Origin: Croceibacterium mercuriale
GTDB lineage: Bacteria; Pseudomonadota; Alphaproteobacteria; Sphingomonadales; Sphingomonadaceae
NCBI RefSeq assembly: GCF_000802385.1
Contig: NZ_JTDN01000001.1
Coordinates: forward strand, 1,061,501-1,125,500
DNA length: 64,000 nucleotides
Direction of reading: 5' to 3'
Of this stretch, positions 17,107 through 25,956 are shown in pieces. Both the position numbers and the translations under genes were made by a program. Below the pieces are notes generated by a model. It did not search any database and was not told the DNA's origin. It was given only the letters and a program-made list of their open reading frames with translations. Each line of letters starts with the position of its first letter. Position 1 is the stretch's first letter.

Positions 17107-18534
17107 ATGGCGGACTTGCAACAACTGGATGATCTTGTCGGCAAGAATATCAACAAGATCTGCCGCAACACCTTTCACGATCCAGCCCAGAACCACTGTG
17201 CCCACTTTGCCTCCCACGTGCTGGGACTCGACTTCAGCTTCAACTGCAAGGGCATGGCGGAGGGCGGCCGGGAAGATGGAGCCAACATCCGGGTACACGA
17301 GATGTTTGCCCAGTGTCCGAAGGTCGGCCGGTGGGAAGATGCCGACCTGTCGCGCACGCAGCTGATCTTCGTCACTCGTGCCGGCAACGTGAACCTGGAC
17401 CGCAAGGCCATGGTGAACATCCCGAAGAAGCATGTCGGCATCTTCCACAAGGGCAAGGTCTACCATTACGGCAACACCGCGGATCAGGTGACGACCGACA
17501 CGCCCTCAAGCTTCCGCACCAAGTTCGACCGGACCTATGGCCCCGGACAGGGTTACTTCTTCGGCTGGATCCCTGGCGAGAACCTGCAGCTGAACGTCCA
17601 GCCGACTGCGGCCAGCGTGAGTGCCGGCCGCAAGTTCGTGCTGGAGCGGGAGGATGGCAAGCGCTGGATGGCGCGGGAGACGGGTGACAATGCCAGCTTC
17701 TTCGTCGGCAACGAGATGAACGATGCACGACGCAAGTTCCACGGCCTGTGCGTGCCGGTGGCCAAGTACTGGGGACCGCAGTTCAAGGCGAAGGACTACC
17801 TTGCCGACCTGGATCACTGGGCCGTGCTGCTGGAAGTGTCCGGCTGGTGCGAGAGCCAGAACCGCATGGTGCTGGTCAACACCTATGATCGCGCCAAGTT
17901 CACTTTCGGCTTCTACCAGCTTGCCGCACATACGCCAGGCGACAACCTGATCCTGTTCTTCCGTGAACTTGCCACCCTGCCCGCCTTCCAGGATTACTTT
18001 CCCGAACTGAAGCTGGTAAATGGCCGTCTGCACCGCGTCAGCAAGGATGGCGGCGCCAGCGATCTGGAACTGCCGATGGAGACGGGCCCGGGCGGCGAGA
18101 CCAACCTGCAGCTGTTCATGAACTATCTCAATCCCAATCGCGTCCCGATCGACGAGCAGGAGGTGCTGCATGCTGCCCGGCTGATCCACTGGACGATCAA
18201 CGATCCGGCGGCGCGGCTGGCGCAGGTGAGGGTCGCGGCGGCGATCCTGCAGCGCAAGCTGGCGGTACATGCCCGCAAGCTGGGGCTGGACGGCCGGTCG
18301 GACACGATCTGCGCCATCGTATCCGACATCTTCCATCAGGGCCGGGGCACTTACGCGCAGGTGCGCCCGCTGCTGGCCGGACTAAAGCCGGAAGAAGCGC
18401 TGCTGGCCTTCAAGGAAACGCAGGAAGCCTACAGGGAGCGGACGAAAAACCTGCGCCACGCCATCAGCAAGGCGAAAGAAGCCGGGCTGCTTGGCAAGAA
18501 GCGCTACTCGGCGGCCGCTGCAGAATTCGTCTGA
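17107..18534 (+). CDS. uncharacterised protein: NlpC/P60-like N-terminal domain plus unknown C-terminal domain
   Basis: 475 residues, excellent ribosome site (AGGGAGGGACAT before ATG). N-terminal domain (about 1-160): C31 in NHCAHFASHVLG, H109 in HVGIFHKGKVYHYGN and H120 form a plausible Cys-His-polar triad of the NlpC/P60 papain-like fold, typical of peptidoglycan amidases. The second domain (about 200-400) has a Trp/Glu-rich block (AVLLEVSGWCES), TFGFYQLAAHTPGDN near residues 264-280, and RHAISK at the end, which I recognise only vaguely as lysozyme-like. No signal peptide or membrane segment is seen. It stands alone between radA and dnaJ. Cell-wall hydrolase activity is inferred only. Confidence 0.6.
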   Translation: MADLQQLDDLVGKNINKICRNTFHDPAQNHCAHFASHVLGLDFSFNCKGMAEGGREDGANIRVHEMFAQCPKVGRWEDADLSRTQLIFVTRAGNVNLDRKAMVNIPKKHVGIFHKGKVYHYGNTADQVTTDTPSSFRTKFDRTYGPGQGYFFGWIPGENLQLNVQPTAASVSAGRKFVLEREDGKRWMARETGDNASFFVGNEMNDARRKFHGLCVPVAKYWGPQFKAKDYLADLDHWAVLLEVSGWCESQNRMVLVNTYDRAKFTFGFYQLAAHTPGDNLILFFRELATLPAFQDYFPELKLVNGRLHRVSKDGGASDLELPMETGPGGETNLQLFMNYLNPNRVPIDEQEVLHAARLIHWTINDPAARLAQVRVAAAILQRKLAVHARKLGLDGRSDTICAIVSDIFHQGRGTYAQVRPLLAGLKPEEALLAFKETQEAYRERTKNLRHAISKAKEAGLLGKKRYSAAAAEFV

Positions 18535-18559
18535 GCGACCGCCGGAGCTACATGGCCGA

Positions 18560-19690
18560 TCAGCCGGTGAACGCGCCTTTCAGCCGCTCGAAGAAGCCGC
18601 GGCTCTCCGGGCACTCGTCGCCGGTTTCGGTCTCCTGGAACTCGCGCAGGAGCTCCTTCTGACGGGCGGACAGGTGCGTGGGCGTTTCCACCACGATTTC
18701 CGTCACCAGATCGCCGCGGCCGCGTCCCTGCAATACCGGCATCCCGGCGCCGCGCTTGCGCAGCTGCTTGCCCGACTGGATGCCAGCCGGGATGGCAATG
18801 GCATGGGTCTCGCCATCGAGGCCCGGTATCTCGATCGTGCCACCCAGTGAAGCCGTGGTGAAGCTGACCGGCACACGGCTGAACAGCGCGGTACCCTCCC
18901 GCTGGAAGACGGCGTGTTCCTTCACATGGATGAAGATGTACAGATCGCCCGGGGGCGCCCCCATCGGACCCGCCTCTCCCTTTCCGGTCAGGCGGATGCG
19001 GGTGCCGTTATCGACACCAGGCGGCACCTCGACCTGCAGTTCCTGTACCTTGTCCACGCGACCTTCGCCGCGGCAGGCGCGGCACGGACGTTCGATGATC
19101 TCGCCACGTCCGTGACAGGTCGGACACGGGCGCTCGATCACGAACAGGCCTTGTTGTGCGCGGACCTTGCCATGGCCGTGGCAGGTGGGGCAGCCACGGC
19201 GGGAGGTGCCGGGCTCGGCCCCGGTGCCGCTACACGGCTCGCATGCAACGGACACCTCGACCTTGATCTCGGTCGACTTGCCGTGGAAGGCATCTTCCAG
19301 GCCGATTTCCATGTCATAACGCAGGTCGGCCCCGCGCCGCGGACGAGCGCCGCGGCCGGCACCGCCACCGAAGGCGCTGCCGAAGATGGTCTCGAAGATG
19401 TCGCCGATGTCGCCGAAATCCTGCCCGCCGGCGCCGTGACCCTGGCCACCCCCGCCCTGGGTGAAGGCAGCATGGCCGTACCGGTCGTAAGCAGCCCGCT
19501 TCTGCGGATCCTTCAGGCAATCGTAGGCGACGCTGATCGCCCGGAAGCGCGTCTCGCACTCCTGGTCACCCGGATTGCGGTCCGGGTGATACTTCATGGC
19601 AAGCTTGCGATAGGCCGACTTGATCGTCGCCCCGTCCGCGTCACGGCTCACCTCGAGCAACTGGTAGAAATCAATCTCGGTGGTGGACAT
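18560..19690 (-). CDS. dnaJ: chaperone DnaJ
   Basis: Hsp40 co-chaperone of DnaK. 376 residues. J domain (MSTTEIDFYQLLEVSRDADG, HPD in YHPDRNPGD), Gly-rich linker (TQGGGGQGHGAGGQDFG), four CxxCxGxG zinc motifs (CEPCSGTG, CPTCHGHG, CPTCHGRG, CRACRGEG) and the client-binding C-terminus. ATG at 19690 is chosen because it begins the J domain properly; an upstream in-frame ATG (19714) adds nine unconvincing residues. 75 bp downstream of dnaK, with a hairpin between. Confidence 0.95.
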   Translation of the reverse strand: MSTTEIDFYQLLEVSRDADGATIKSAYRKLAMKYHPDRNPGDQECETRFRAISVAYDCLKDPQKRAAYDRYGHAAFTQGGGGQGHGAGGQDFGDIGDIFETIFGSAFGGGAGRGARPRRGADLRYDMEIGLEDAFHGKSTEIKVEVSVACEPCSGTGAEPGTSRRGCPTCHGHGKVRAQQGLFVIERPCPTCHGRGEIIERPCRACRGEGRVDKVQELQVEVPPGVDNGTRIRLTGKGEAGPMGAPPGDLYIFIHVKEHAVFQREGTALFSRVPVSFTTASLGGTIEIPGLDGETHAIAIPAGIQSGKQLRKRGAGMPVLQGRGRGDLVTEIVVETPTHLSARQKELLREFQETETGDECPESRGFFERLKGAFTG

Positions 19691-19711
19691 GCCCAAACCC
19701 CCAACCAGCGC

Positions 19712-19740
19712 CACCGCCGGAACATTGCGCCCCGGCGGTG
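19712..19740 (-). promoter_or_regulatory. hairpin between dnaK and dnaJ
   Basis: CACCGCCGG (19712-19720) pairs perfectly with CCGGCGGTG (19732-19740) across an 11-nt loop. No U-tract follows in the minus direction, so it looks like a pausing or processing element rather than a terminator. It may lower dnaJ expression relative to dnaK. Confidence 0.4.
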
Positions 19741-19765
19741 ACTGCGGTTTCCATCGTCAGGACAA

Positions 19766-21688
19766 TCAGGCCTTCTTATCGTCTTCGACTTCGGAGAACT
19801 CGGCCTCGACGACCTCCTCCTCACCGGCCTGTGCGGTATCGCCCGACGCGGAGGCGCCAGCGGTTGCCGCCTGGTCCTGCTCGTAGATGGCCTGACCCAT
19901 CTTCATCGCGACCTGCGCCAGCGCCTCGGCCTTGCCGCGGATGGCGGCAGTGTCGTCACCTTCCAGCGCAGTCTTGGTCTCGGCAACAGCGGCTTCGATC
20001 TCGGCCTTGACGCTGGCGTCAACCTTGTCGCCGTGGTCGGCAAGCTGCTTCTCCGTGGAGTGGACCAGGCTCTGCGCCATGTTCCGTGCTTCCGCACCTT
20101 CCCGGCGCTTCTTGTCCTCCTCGGCAAACTTCTCGGCATCGCGCACCATCTGCTCGATGTCGTTGTCGCTGAGACCGCCGGAGGCCTGGATGCGGATCTG
20201 CTGTTCCTTGCCCGTGCCCTTGTCCTTGGCGGACACGTTCACGATGCCGTTCGCATCGATGTCGAACGTCACTTCGATCTGCGGCACGCCGCGCGGTGCC
20301 GGCGGGATCCCGACCAGATCGAACTGACCCAGGATCTTGTTGTCGCTGGCCATCTCGCGTTCGCCCTGGAACACCCGGATGGTCACCGCCTGCTGGTTGT
20401 CATCCGCCGTGGAGTAGACCTGCGACTTGCGCGTCGGAATGGTCGTGTTCCGGTCGATCATCTTGGTCATGATGCCGCCAAGCGTCTCGATGCCCAGCGA
20501 CAGCGGGGTCACGTCGAGCAGCAGCACGTCCTTGACGTCGCCCTGCAGCACGCCGGCCTGGATAGCCGCGCCCATGGCGACGACCTCGTCCGGGTTCACG
20601 CCGGTATGCGGCTTCTTGGCGAAGAACTGCTCCACCACTTCACGCACCTTGGGCATGCGGGTCATGCCGCCGACCAGAATGACTTCGTCAATGGCGCCCT
20701 TGTCCAGGCCGGCATCGGCCAGCGCCTTGCGGCACGGCTCCAGCGTGCGCTGGATCAGGCCATCGACCAGCTGCTCCAGCTTGGCGCGGGTGATCGTCTC
20801 GACCAAGTGCAGCGGGGTGGAGGAACCACCTTCCATGCGCGCGGTGATGAAGGGCAGGTTGACCTCGGTCTGCTGGCTGGAAGACAGCTCGATCTTGGCC
20901 TTCTCCGCCGCTTCCTTCAGCCGCTGCAGTGCCAGCTTGTCCTTGCGGAGATCCATGTTCTCCTTCTGCTGGAACTGCTCCGCCAGATATTCGACCAGGG
21001 TGGTGTCGAAATCCTCGCCACCCAGGAACGTGTCGCCGTTGGTGCTCTTCACCTCGAACACGCCATCGCCGATTTCCAGCACGGAGATGTCGAAGGTACC
21101 GCCGCCAAGGTCATAGACGGCAATCGTCTTGCCGTCGTTCTTCTCCATGCCATAGGCAAGCGCCGCGGCCGTAGGCTCGTTGATGATGCGCAGCACTTCA
21201 AGACCTGCAATCTGGCCGGCATCCTTGGTCGCCTGCCGCTGCGCATCGTTGAAATAGGCCGGCACGGTGATGACCGCCTGCGTGACCGTCTCACCCAGAT
21301 AGGATTCAGCGGTTTCCTTCATCTTCTGCAGGATGAAGGCGCTGATCTGCGACGGGCTGTACTCAGTACCGCCAGCCTCGACCCAAGCATCGCCATTCTT
21401 GCCGCGCACGATGTCGTACGGCACCAGGCCCATGTCCTTCTGCGTCAGCGGATCTTCGAACCGCCGGCCGATCAGGCGCTTGATGGCGAACAGCGTATTG
21501 TCCGGATTGGTCACCGCCTGCCGCTTGGCCGGCTGCCCAATCAGGCGCTCGCCATCGCGGGTGAACGCGGTGATGGAAGGCGTGGTCCGTGCGCCTTCGG
21601 AATTCTCGACGACCTTGGGCTTGCCCCCGTCCATCACGGCAACGCAGGAATTCGTCGTGCCGAGATCGATACCGATAACTTTCGCCAT
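19766..21688 (-). CDS. dnaK: chaperone DnaK (Hsp70)
   Basis: ATP-dependent chaperone. 640 residues, full length. Nucleotide-binding signatures [14 protein letters not shown] at the start, [15 protein letters not shown] and [13 protein letters not shown]; substrate-binding and lid domains follow, ending with the acidic [18 protein letters not shown] tail. Works with DnaJ (downstream) and GrpE (23569). A promoter shaped like a heat-shock sigma-32 site lies upstream at 21779-21808. Divergent from the PCu(A)C gene. Confidence 0.97.
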   Translation of the reverse strand: MAKVIGIDLGTTNSCVAVMDGGKPKVVENSEGARTTPSITAFTRDGERLIGQPAKRQAVTNPDNTLFAIKRLIGRRFEDPLTQKDMGLVPYDIVRGKNGDAWVEAGGTEYSPSQISAFILQKMKETAESYLGETVTQAVITVPAYFNDAQRQATKDAGQIAGLEVLRIINEPTAAALAYGMEKNDGKTIAVYDLGGGTFDISVLEIGDGVFEVKSTNGDTFLGGEDFDTTLVEYLAEQFQQKENMDLRKDKLALQRLKEAAEKAKIELSSSQQTEVNLPFITARMEGGSSTPLHLVETITRAKLEQLVDGLIQRTLEPCRKALADAGLDKGAIDEVILVGGMTRMPKVREVVEQFFAKKPHTGVNPDEVVAMGAAIQAGVLQGDVKDVLLLDVTPLSLGIETLGGIMTKMIDRNTTIPTRKSQVYSTADDNQQAVTIRVFQGEREMASDNKILGQFDLVGIPPAPRGVPQIEVTFDIDANGIVNVSAKDKGTGKEQQIRIQASGGLSDNDIEQMVRDAEKFAEEDKKRREGAEARNMAQSLVHSTEKQLADHGDKVDASVKAEIEAAVAETKTALEGDDTAAIRGKAEALAQVAMKMGQAIYEQDQAATAGASASGDTAQAGEEEVVEAEFSEVEDDKKA

Positions 21689-21778
21689 GGTTACCCCATT
21701 TTCCTTCTACTGGTTGGACGCCGCTCTGCTGGTTCCCCTGCGGGAGGCAGAACCGATCGGCGGCTCGGAATGCGCGGG

Positions 21779-21808
21779 CGATATAGGGCGTGGCCTGCTT
21801 GGCACAAG
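21779..21808 (-). promoter_or_regulatory. candidate sigma-32 (RpoH) promoter of dnaK
   Basis: On the minus strand: CTTG (21808-21805), a 17-nt spacer, then CCTATATCG (21787-21779). This matches the alphaproteobacterial heat-shock pattern CTTG-N17/18-CYTATNT. It sits about 90 bp before the dnaK start, leaving a normal leader. Confidence 0.6.
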
Positions 21809-21855
21809 AGCGGTGCGCCGCTATGCCGCCGCGTAGCTGCACCGGAGAAACCCAC

Positions 21856-22365
21856 ATGCCGAACACCGCCCTGCACCGCACCCTGACCGTCGCGCTGCTT
21901 GCCTGTGTGGCGCTGCTGCCGGCGGCATGCAAGCAAGCGGACACTGCTCCTGAAGCCACCGATGCAGTGACCGGGTCGCCGGAAGCGCCCGAGGGCGTCA
22001 GCGTGACGAATGCGCGCCTGGTTCTGCCGCCGGTCGCGGGCAATCCGGGCGCGGTCTATTTCGACATCACCAACGGCAGCGACAGCCAGCTTGCGATCGC
22101 GAGTGCTGCGGTTACCGGCGCCGGCATGGCCATGCTGCATGCCTCCAGCACGCAGGGCAACACCGCCGAGATGGTGCATCTGGAGGAAGTGCCCTTCGCG
22201 GCAAGGCAAACGGTCACCTTTGCGCCCGGCGGACTGCACGTGATGGTGCACGATCTCGGCCCGGACATTGTCGCCGGCAGCACCGCGGAAGTGACGCTTA
22301 CCTTCATTAATGGCGACAAGGTTAGCTTCCCGGCTGCGGTGGAGACGATCGGCGGCGGCTCCTGA
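21856..22365 (+). CDS. PCu(A)C-family copper chaperone lipoprotein
   Basis: A 169-residue lipoprotein: lipobox LLPAAC with lipid Cys C25. The copper ligands of the family (H, M, H and M spread over two loops) are seen as MLHASS, EMVHL and GGLHVMVHD. Such proteins deliver Cu(I) to the CuA site of cytochrome oxidase at the periplasmic face. ATG at 21856 follows GGAGA. Cotranscribed with the zincin-like gene, whose start is 2 bp after this stop. Confidence 0.85.
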   Translation: MPNTALHRTLTVALLACVALLPAACKQADTAPEATDAVTGSPEAPEGVSVTNARLVLPPVAGNPGAVYFDITNGSDSQLAIASAAVTGAGMAMLHASSTQGNTAEMVHLEEVPFAARQTVTFAPGGLHVMVHDLGPDIVAGSTAEVTLTFINGDKVSFPAAVETIGGGS

Positions 22366-22367
22366 TC

Positions 22368-22859
22368 TTGGAGGACAGCCCTTGCCCACCTGGCGGGCAG
22401 CGTCCGCTTACAGCTGGCGAGATCTCGCTGGCCAGGTCAATGTTCGGAACCGCGGTGGATCTTGCGCCGGTCACGATCCGCCGGCGCAAGTTCTTCCCGT
22501 TCCAGCCGCGTCAGGTGGCGATGGCGCCGTGCGGGCACATCCACTTTCATCCCATGGGTAATGTCTACTGTGATGATTTCGCCCTCGCCTCACCGTCACG
22601 GCAGGGGCTGTTCATTCATGAACTCACACATGTGTGGCAGACGCAGCGACGCGGACGTCTGTACCTGCCGGTGCACCGTCATCCATTCTGCCGATATGAT
22701 TACAGCCTGAAACCAGGCTGGGCGCTGGAGCGGTACGGGATCGAGCAGCAGGCGGAGATCGTTCGCCATGCCTTTTTGCTGCGTCAAGGGATCGCCGTGT
22801 CAGGCGTGGGAGACGCGCGCGCCTATGCCGCGCTGGTCCGCTTTCCCGGTGCGGACTAG
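22368..22859 (+). CDS. putative zinc metallopeptidase ('vgr-related' family)
   Basis: 163 residues. A zincin motif HELTH (H84, E85, H88) sits in GLFIHELTHVWQ, followed by a conserved RHPFCRYDY and a Glu (E in ERYGIEQQAEI) that may be the third ligand. The family is known in Sphingomonadales as 'vgr-related protein' but is uncharacterised. TTG at 22368 is the only upstream start before the conserved LTAGEISLARSMFG; the start is uncertain. Coupled to the copper-chaperone gene. No signal peptide, so likely cytoplasmic. Confidence 0.7.
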   Translation: MEDSPCPPGGQRPLTAGEISLARSMFGTAVDLAPVTIRRRKFFPFQPRQVAMAPCGHIHFHPMGNVYCDDFALASPSRQGLFIHELTHVWQTQRRGRLYLPVHRHPFCRYDYSLKPGWALERYGIEQQAEIVRHAFLLRQGIAVSGVGDARAYAALVRFPGAD

Positions 22860-22865
22860 AAGGTG

Positions 22866-22883
22866 GCGCCCCCGAAGGGGCGC
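22866..22883. terminator. hairpin between convergent genes
   Basis: GCGCCCC (22866-22872) pairs with GGGGCGC (22877-22883) around a CGAA tetraloop, in the 30-bp gap between the zincin gene and the glycine-zipper gene. No T-run on either side, so efficiency is doubtful. Confidence 0.4.
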
Positions 22884-22889
22884 ACGACC

Positions 22890-23177
22890 TCAGTTACGCG
22901 GACGAACCGGGTAGCCTTGCGTGCCGTAGCAATCGTCATCGAGGCGGCCACGGCTATCATATCCGCCGCAGCGGTCGTCCCGATCCACGAAATAGCCCGC
23001 GGCGGCACCCGCAGCAGCGCCGACGGCAGCACCGGTCAGTACATCACCGCCAGTGATTGCGCCAATTGCCGCACCGGCAGCAGCGCCGACGCCCGCACCT
23101 TCGGCGGCATAGTTCTCGGCACAAGCGCTGAGCGACAGTGCAGCCACGGCTGCCATGGTGAATGTGCGATACGTCAT
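22890..23177 (-). CDS. glycine-zipper lipoprotein (second of pair)
   Basis: 95 residues. Lipobox SLSAC, then ENYAAEG and a glycine zipper (repeated GxxxG/AxxxG, GAGVGAAAGAAIGAITGG). The second half adds a polar C-terminus (VDRDDRCGGYDSRGRLDDD) with two Cys. GGGAG lies 6 nt before the ATG at 23177. Same strand and motif as the gene at 23294-23503. Glycine-zipper lipoproteins usually insert into or support the outer membrane; the role here is unknown. Confidence 0.75.
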   Translation of the reverse strand: MTYRTFTMAAVAALSLSACAENYAAEGAGVGAAAGAAIGAITGGDVLTGAAVGAAAGAAAGYFVDRDDRCGGYDSRGRLDDDCYGTQGYPVRPRN

Positions 23178-23293
23178 AGAATGCTCCCTCACAATCAATC
23201 TGATACAAGGGAACAACAGCTACCAAGCTGCTACGTTCCGGTTGTTGACCTCGCCACTACACCGGGCCGGCGCAGTGGCGAGGCTGTCGGAAC

Positions 23294-23503
23294 TTACTTG
23301 TCGATCAGCGCGCCGCCAACCGCACCGGCGGCGCCGCCCACGGCGGCACCGGTGCCCACATCACCGCCGCTGACTGCGCCGACACCCGCGCCAACCGCCG
23401 CACCGGCCAGACCGCCTTCTGCGGCATAGTTGCGTGAGCAGGCCGACAGGGACAGAACCGCTGCCGCGGAAACGAGGGAAGCGAGCAGCACACGATTGTT
23501 CAT
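23294..23503 (-). CDS. glycine-zipper lipoprotein (first of pair)
   Basis: 69 residues. Lipobox SLSAC followed by SRNYAAEGG and a glycine zipper through GAAGAVGGALIDK. The lipobox and NYAAEG block are nearly identical to its neighbour at 22890, so the two are paralogues. GGAG lies 6 nt before the ATG at 23503. It follows grpE on the same strand after 65 bp. Function unknown; outer-membrane stress or envelope role inferred. Confidence 0.75.
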   Translation of the reverse strand: MNNRVLLASLVSAAAVLSLSACSRNYAAEGGLAGAAVGAGVGAVSGGDVGTGAAVGGAAGAVGGALIDK

Positions 23504-23568
23504 AACGTTCTCCGTAGGTTGGTTTGTCCTACATACGAAAAACGTCCCGGCGGGTTCCCCCATCCGCA

Positions 23569-24117
23569 TCAGTCCGGCTTGCGCGCAACCCCCACCATTG
23601 CCGGCCGGAGCAGGCGATCGCGGATCATGTAACCCGCCTGCATTTCCTGCACCACGGTGCCCGGCTCGGCATCGTTGCTGGGGATTTCCAGCATGGCCTG
23701 ATGCATGTTGGGGTCCAGCGGCAGGCCCATGGCGGCCACCCGGGTGATCCCGTGCTGGGTGAAGACCTTGTCCAGTTCGCGCAAGGTCGCTTCGATCCCG
23801 GCAACCAGCCCCTTGAACTTCTCGTCGCTACGCAGATCGGCCGGCACTGCGTCGATCGCGCGCGTCAGGTTGTCGCCCACCGACAGGACGTCGCGCGCAA
23901 AGCCGGTGGCAGCATAGGCGCGTGCATCGGCCATGTCCTTCTCCAGCCGGCGCCGGACGTTCTGTGTCTCCGCTCGCGCATACAGCACGTCCTGCTTCGC
24001 CACCGCGAGTTCCTCGCGAAGCGCAGCCAGTTCATTCGAGCCGGCTTCGGCCTGCTCGCCAGCTTCGGTCTGGTCCAGCTCGGCAGCCTGATCCTGCATG
24101 TCATCCATGTTGTTCAT
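23569..24117 (-). CDS. grpE: nucleotide exchange factor GrpE
   Basis: 182 residues. Releases ADP from DnaK. N-terminal coiled coil with acidic start (MNNMDDMQDQAAELDQTEAG, AALREELAVAKQDVLY) and the family C-terminus with AMLEIPSNDAEPGTVVQEMQ (a GrpE signature). Directly downstream of hrcA (10-bp gap), so in one transcript with it; partner of dnaK at 19766. Confidence 0.95.
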   Translation of the reverse strand: MNNMDDMQDQAAELDQTEAGEQAEAGSNELAALREELAVAKQDVLYARAETQNVRRRLEKDMADARAYAATGFARDVLSVGDNLTRAIDAVPADLRSDEKFKGLVAGIEATLRELDKVFTQHGITRVAAMGLPLDPNMHQAMLEIPSNDAEPGTVVQEMQAGYMIRDRLLRPAMVGVARKPD

Positions 24118-24127
24118 CGTATTCCCG

Positions 24128-25171
24128 TCAACCTATCCGTCTGCCCAGAGAGCGGGCGGTAAAATCCACCATGGGCACAACCCTGGCGTAATTCAACCGG
24201 GTGGGCCCGATCACGCCCAGCACGCCGACAACCCTGCCTTCTCTGTCGCGATAGGGTGCGGCGATCACGCTGGAACCTGACAGGGCGAACAGCCGGTTCT
24301 CGCTGCCGATGAAGATACGCGTCGATTTCGCCTCGCGTGCGCTGTCCAGCAGGTCGGCGACGGACTGCTTGCTTTCCAGGTCGTCGATCAGCGAACGGAC
24401 CCGCTCGATGTCACCCAGCGCCGTCTCGTCCAGCAGGTTCGCCTGTCCTCGCACGATCAGCACGGGCCTGCGCGCGGCATCCTGGCTCCAGACGGCCAGG
24501 CCGCGCCCCACCAGATCGGCCGCCGCGCTGTCGAGCGCGGACCGGCCGGACGCAATCTCTGCCTCCATCGCCCGGACGGCTTCCGGCAGCGTGCGACCGG
24601 CCAGACGCGCCGAAATATAGTTCGATGCCTGCTGCAGGGCACTGGCGGACACGCTGTCATCCAGCTCGACGATACGGTTCTCCACCGTGCCGTCCATCCC
24701 GACGAGCACGGCCAGCGCGCGCGCCGCATCCAGCCCGATCAGGCTCATCTGCGCCAGTCGGGGATTCCGCCGCGGGACGAGCACCATGCCGGCGGCACCC
24801 GAGATGTCCGACAGGATGGCACTGGTCGCCTCCAGCGCTGCCTCCACCGGACCGGGGCCGGCGAGGCGCTGCTCGATCGCGGCCCGCTCCTCCCGCGTGG
24901 GTTCGGCCACCTGCATCATGCCGTCCACGAACAGGCGCAGCCCCTGCTCCGTCGGCATTCGCCCGGCGCTGGTATGCGGCGCAGAAAGGAGGCCCAGCCG
25001 CTCCAGTTCCGCCAGGACGGACCGGATAGAGGCCGGTGACAGGTTGATGCCCTGCCCCTGCGCGATCGTCTTCGACCCGACCGGCACCCCATCGCTGAGG
25101 TAGCCTTCTACGACCAGCCGGAAGATGTCCCGGGCACGGTCGGTCAGTTCGGATATCGGGGGCTGGGCCAT
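24128..25171 (-). CDS. hrcA: heat-inducible transcription repressor HrcA
   Basis: 347 residues. Represses heat-shock genes by binding CIRCE and needs GroEL for folding. Start MAQPPISELTDRARDIFRLV at 25171; an in-frame ATG at 25219 adds residues in the divergent promoter gap and lacks a ribosome site. Winged-helix N-terminus (SPASIRSVLAELERLGLLS) and C-terminal GAF-like part (VIAAPYRDREGRVVGVLGV). No CIRCE repeat is visible in this window, so its targets (for example groESL) lie elsewhere. Divergent from rph. Confidence 0.93.
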   Translation of the reverse strand: MAQPPISELTDRARDIFRLVVEGYLSDGVPVGSKTIAQGQGINLSPASIRSVLAELERLGLLSAPHTSAGRMPTEQGLRLFVDGMMQVAEPTREERAAIEQRLAGPGPVEAALEATSAILSDISGAAGMVLVPRRNPRLAQMSLIGLDAARALAVLVGMDGTVENRIVELDDSVSASALQQASNYISARLAGRTLPEAVRAMEAEIASGRSALDSAAADLVGRGLAVWSQDAARRPVLIVRGQANLLDETALGDIERVRSLIDDLESKQSVADLLDSAREAKSTRIFIGSENRLFALSGSSVIAAPYRDREGRVVGVLGVIGPTRLNYARVVPMVDFTARSLGRRIG

Positions 25172-25239
25172 GACAGCGCCCGATCTACGCGCTAGGGCGA
25201 TGGCCGGAAAGACATTCATACGTAAATTAAGGATCCATC

Positions 25240-25956
25240 ATGCGACCATCTGGCCGCGCGCCCGACGAGATGCGCGTCATCACCATCGAAACCGGTTTCA
25301 CCAAGCATGCCGAGGGATCGTGCCTGATCGGCTTCGGCGACACGCGGGTACTGGTCACGGCCAGCGTGGAAGAGCGCGTGCCTCCCTTCCTGCGCGGCAA
25401 GGGCCAAGGCTGGGTGACGGCCGAATATTCCATGCTGCCCCGCGCCACGCATACCCGCAGCAGCCGTGAAGCTGCTAAAGGCAAGCAGAGCGGCCGCACT
25501 CAGGAAATTCAGCGACTTATCGGCCGATCCTTGCGTGCGGTGGTGGATATGCAGAAGCTGGGCGAGCGGCAGATCACGCTGGATTGCGATGTGATCCAGG
25601 CCGATGGCGGCACCCGGACCGCCAGCATTTCCGGCGCATGGGTCGCCCTGCGCATCGCCGTCGACAAGCTGATGGCTTCCGGCGCACTGGCGACCGATCC
25701 GATCATGTCCAAGGTCGCGGCGGTCAGCTGCGGTATCCACGGCGGCACGCCGGTGCTGGACCTCGACTATATCGAGGATAGCGCCGCCGATGCCGATGCC
25801 AACTTCGTATTGCTGGAAGGCGGCAAGATCGCCGAGGTGCAGGCAACGGCCGAAGGCGCCTGCTATGACGAGGAAGCGCTGCTGCGCCTGCTGCGCCTGT
25901 CGCGTATGGGCTGTGACCGGATCTTCGCGGCGCAGGAACAGGCAGTTCGCGGGTGA
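25240..25956 (+). CDS. rph: ribonuclease PH
   Basis: Phosphorolytic 3'-5' exonuclease that trims tRNA 3' ends. 238 residues, normal length. Start [20 protein letters not shown] after AAGGATCC. Phosphate-site residues in [15 protein letters not shown] and the catalytic region of [18 protein letters not shown] are as expected. First gene of the rph-rdgB-hemW-xerC run; its stop overlaps the next start (GTGA). Confidence 0.96.
   Translation: MRPSGRAPDEMRVITIETGFTKHAEGSCLIGFGDTRVLVTASVEERVPPFLRGKGQGWVTAEYSMLPRATHTRSSREAAKGKQSGRTQEIQRLIGRSLRAVVDMQKLGERQITLDCDVIQADGGTRTASISGAWVALRIAVDKLMASGALATDPIMSKVAAVSCGIHGGTPVLDLDYIEDSAADADANFVLLEGGKIAEVQATAEGACYDEEALLRLLRLSRMGCDRIFAAQEQAVRG

Noticed and set aside
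20033-21886. 617-codon plus-strand frame opposite dnaK
   Set aside because: Antisense shadow; the true plus-strand gene begins at 21856 in another frame.
24118-25239. Search for a CIRCE operator (TTAGCACTC-N9-GAGTGCTAA) near hrcA, grpE, dnaK
   Set aside because: Not found by eye, so no HrcA operator is reported in the window.
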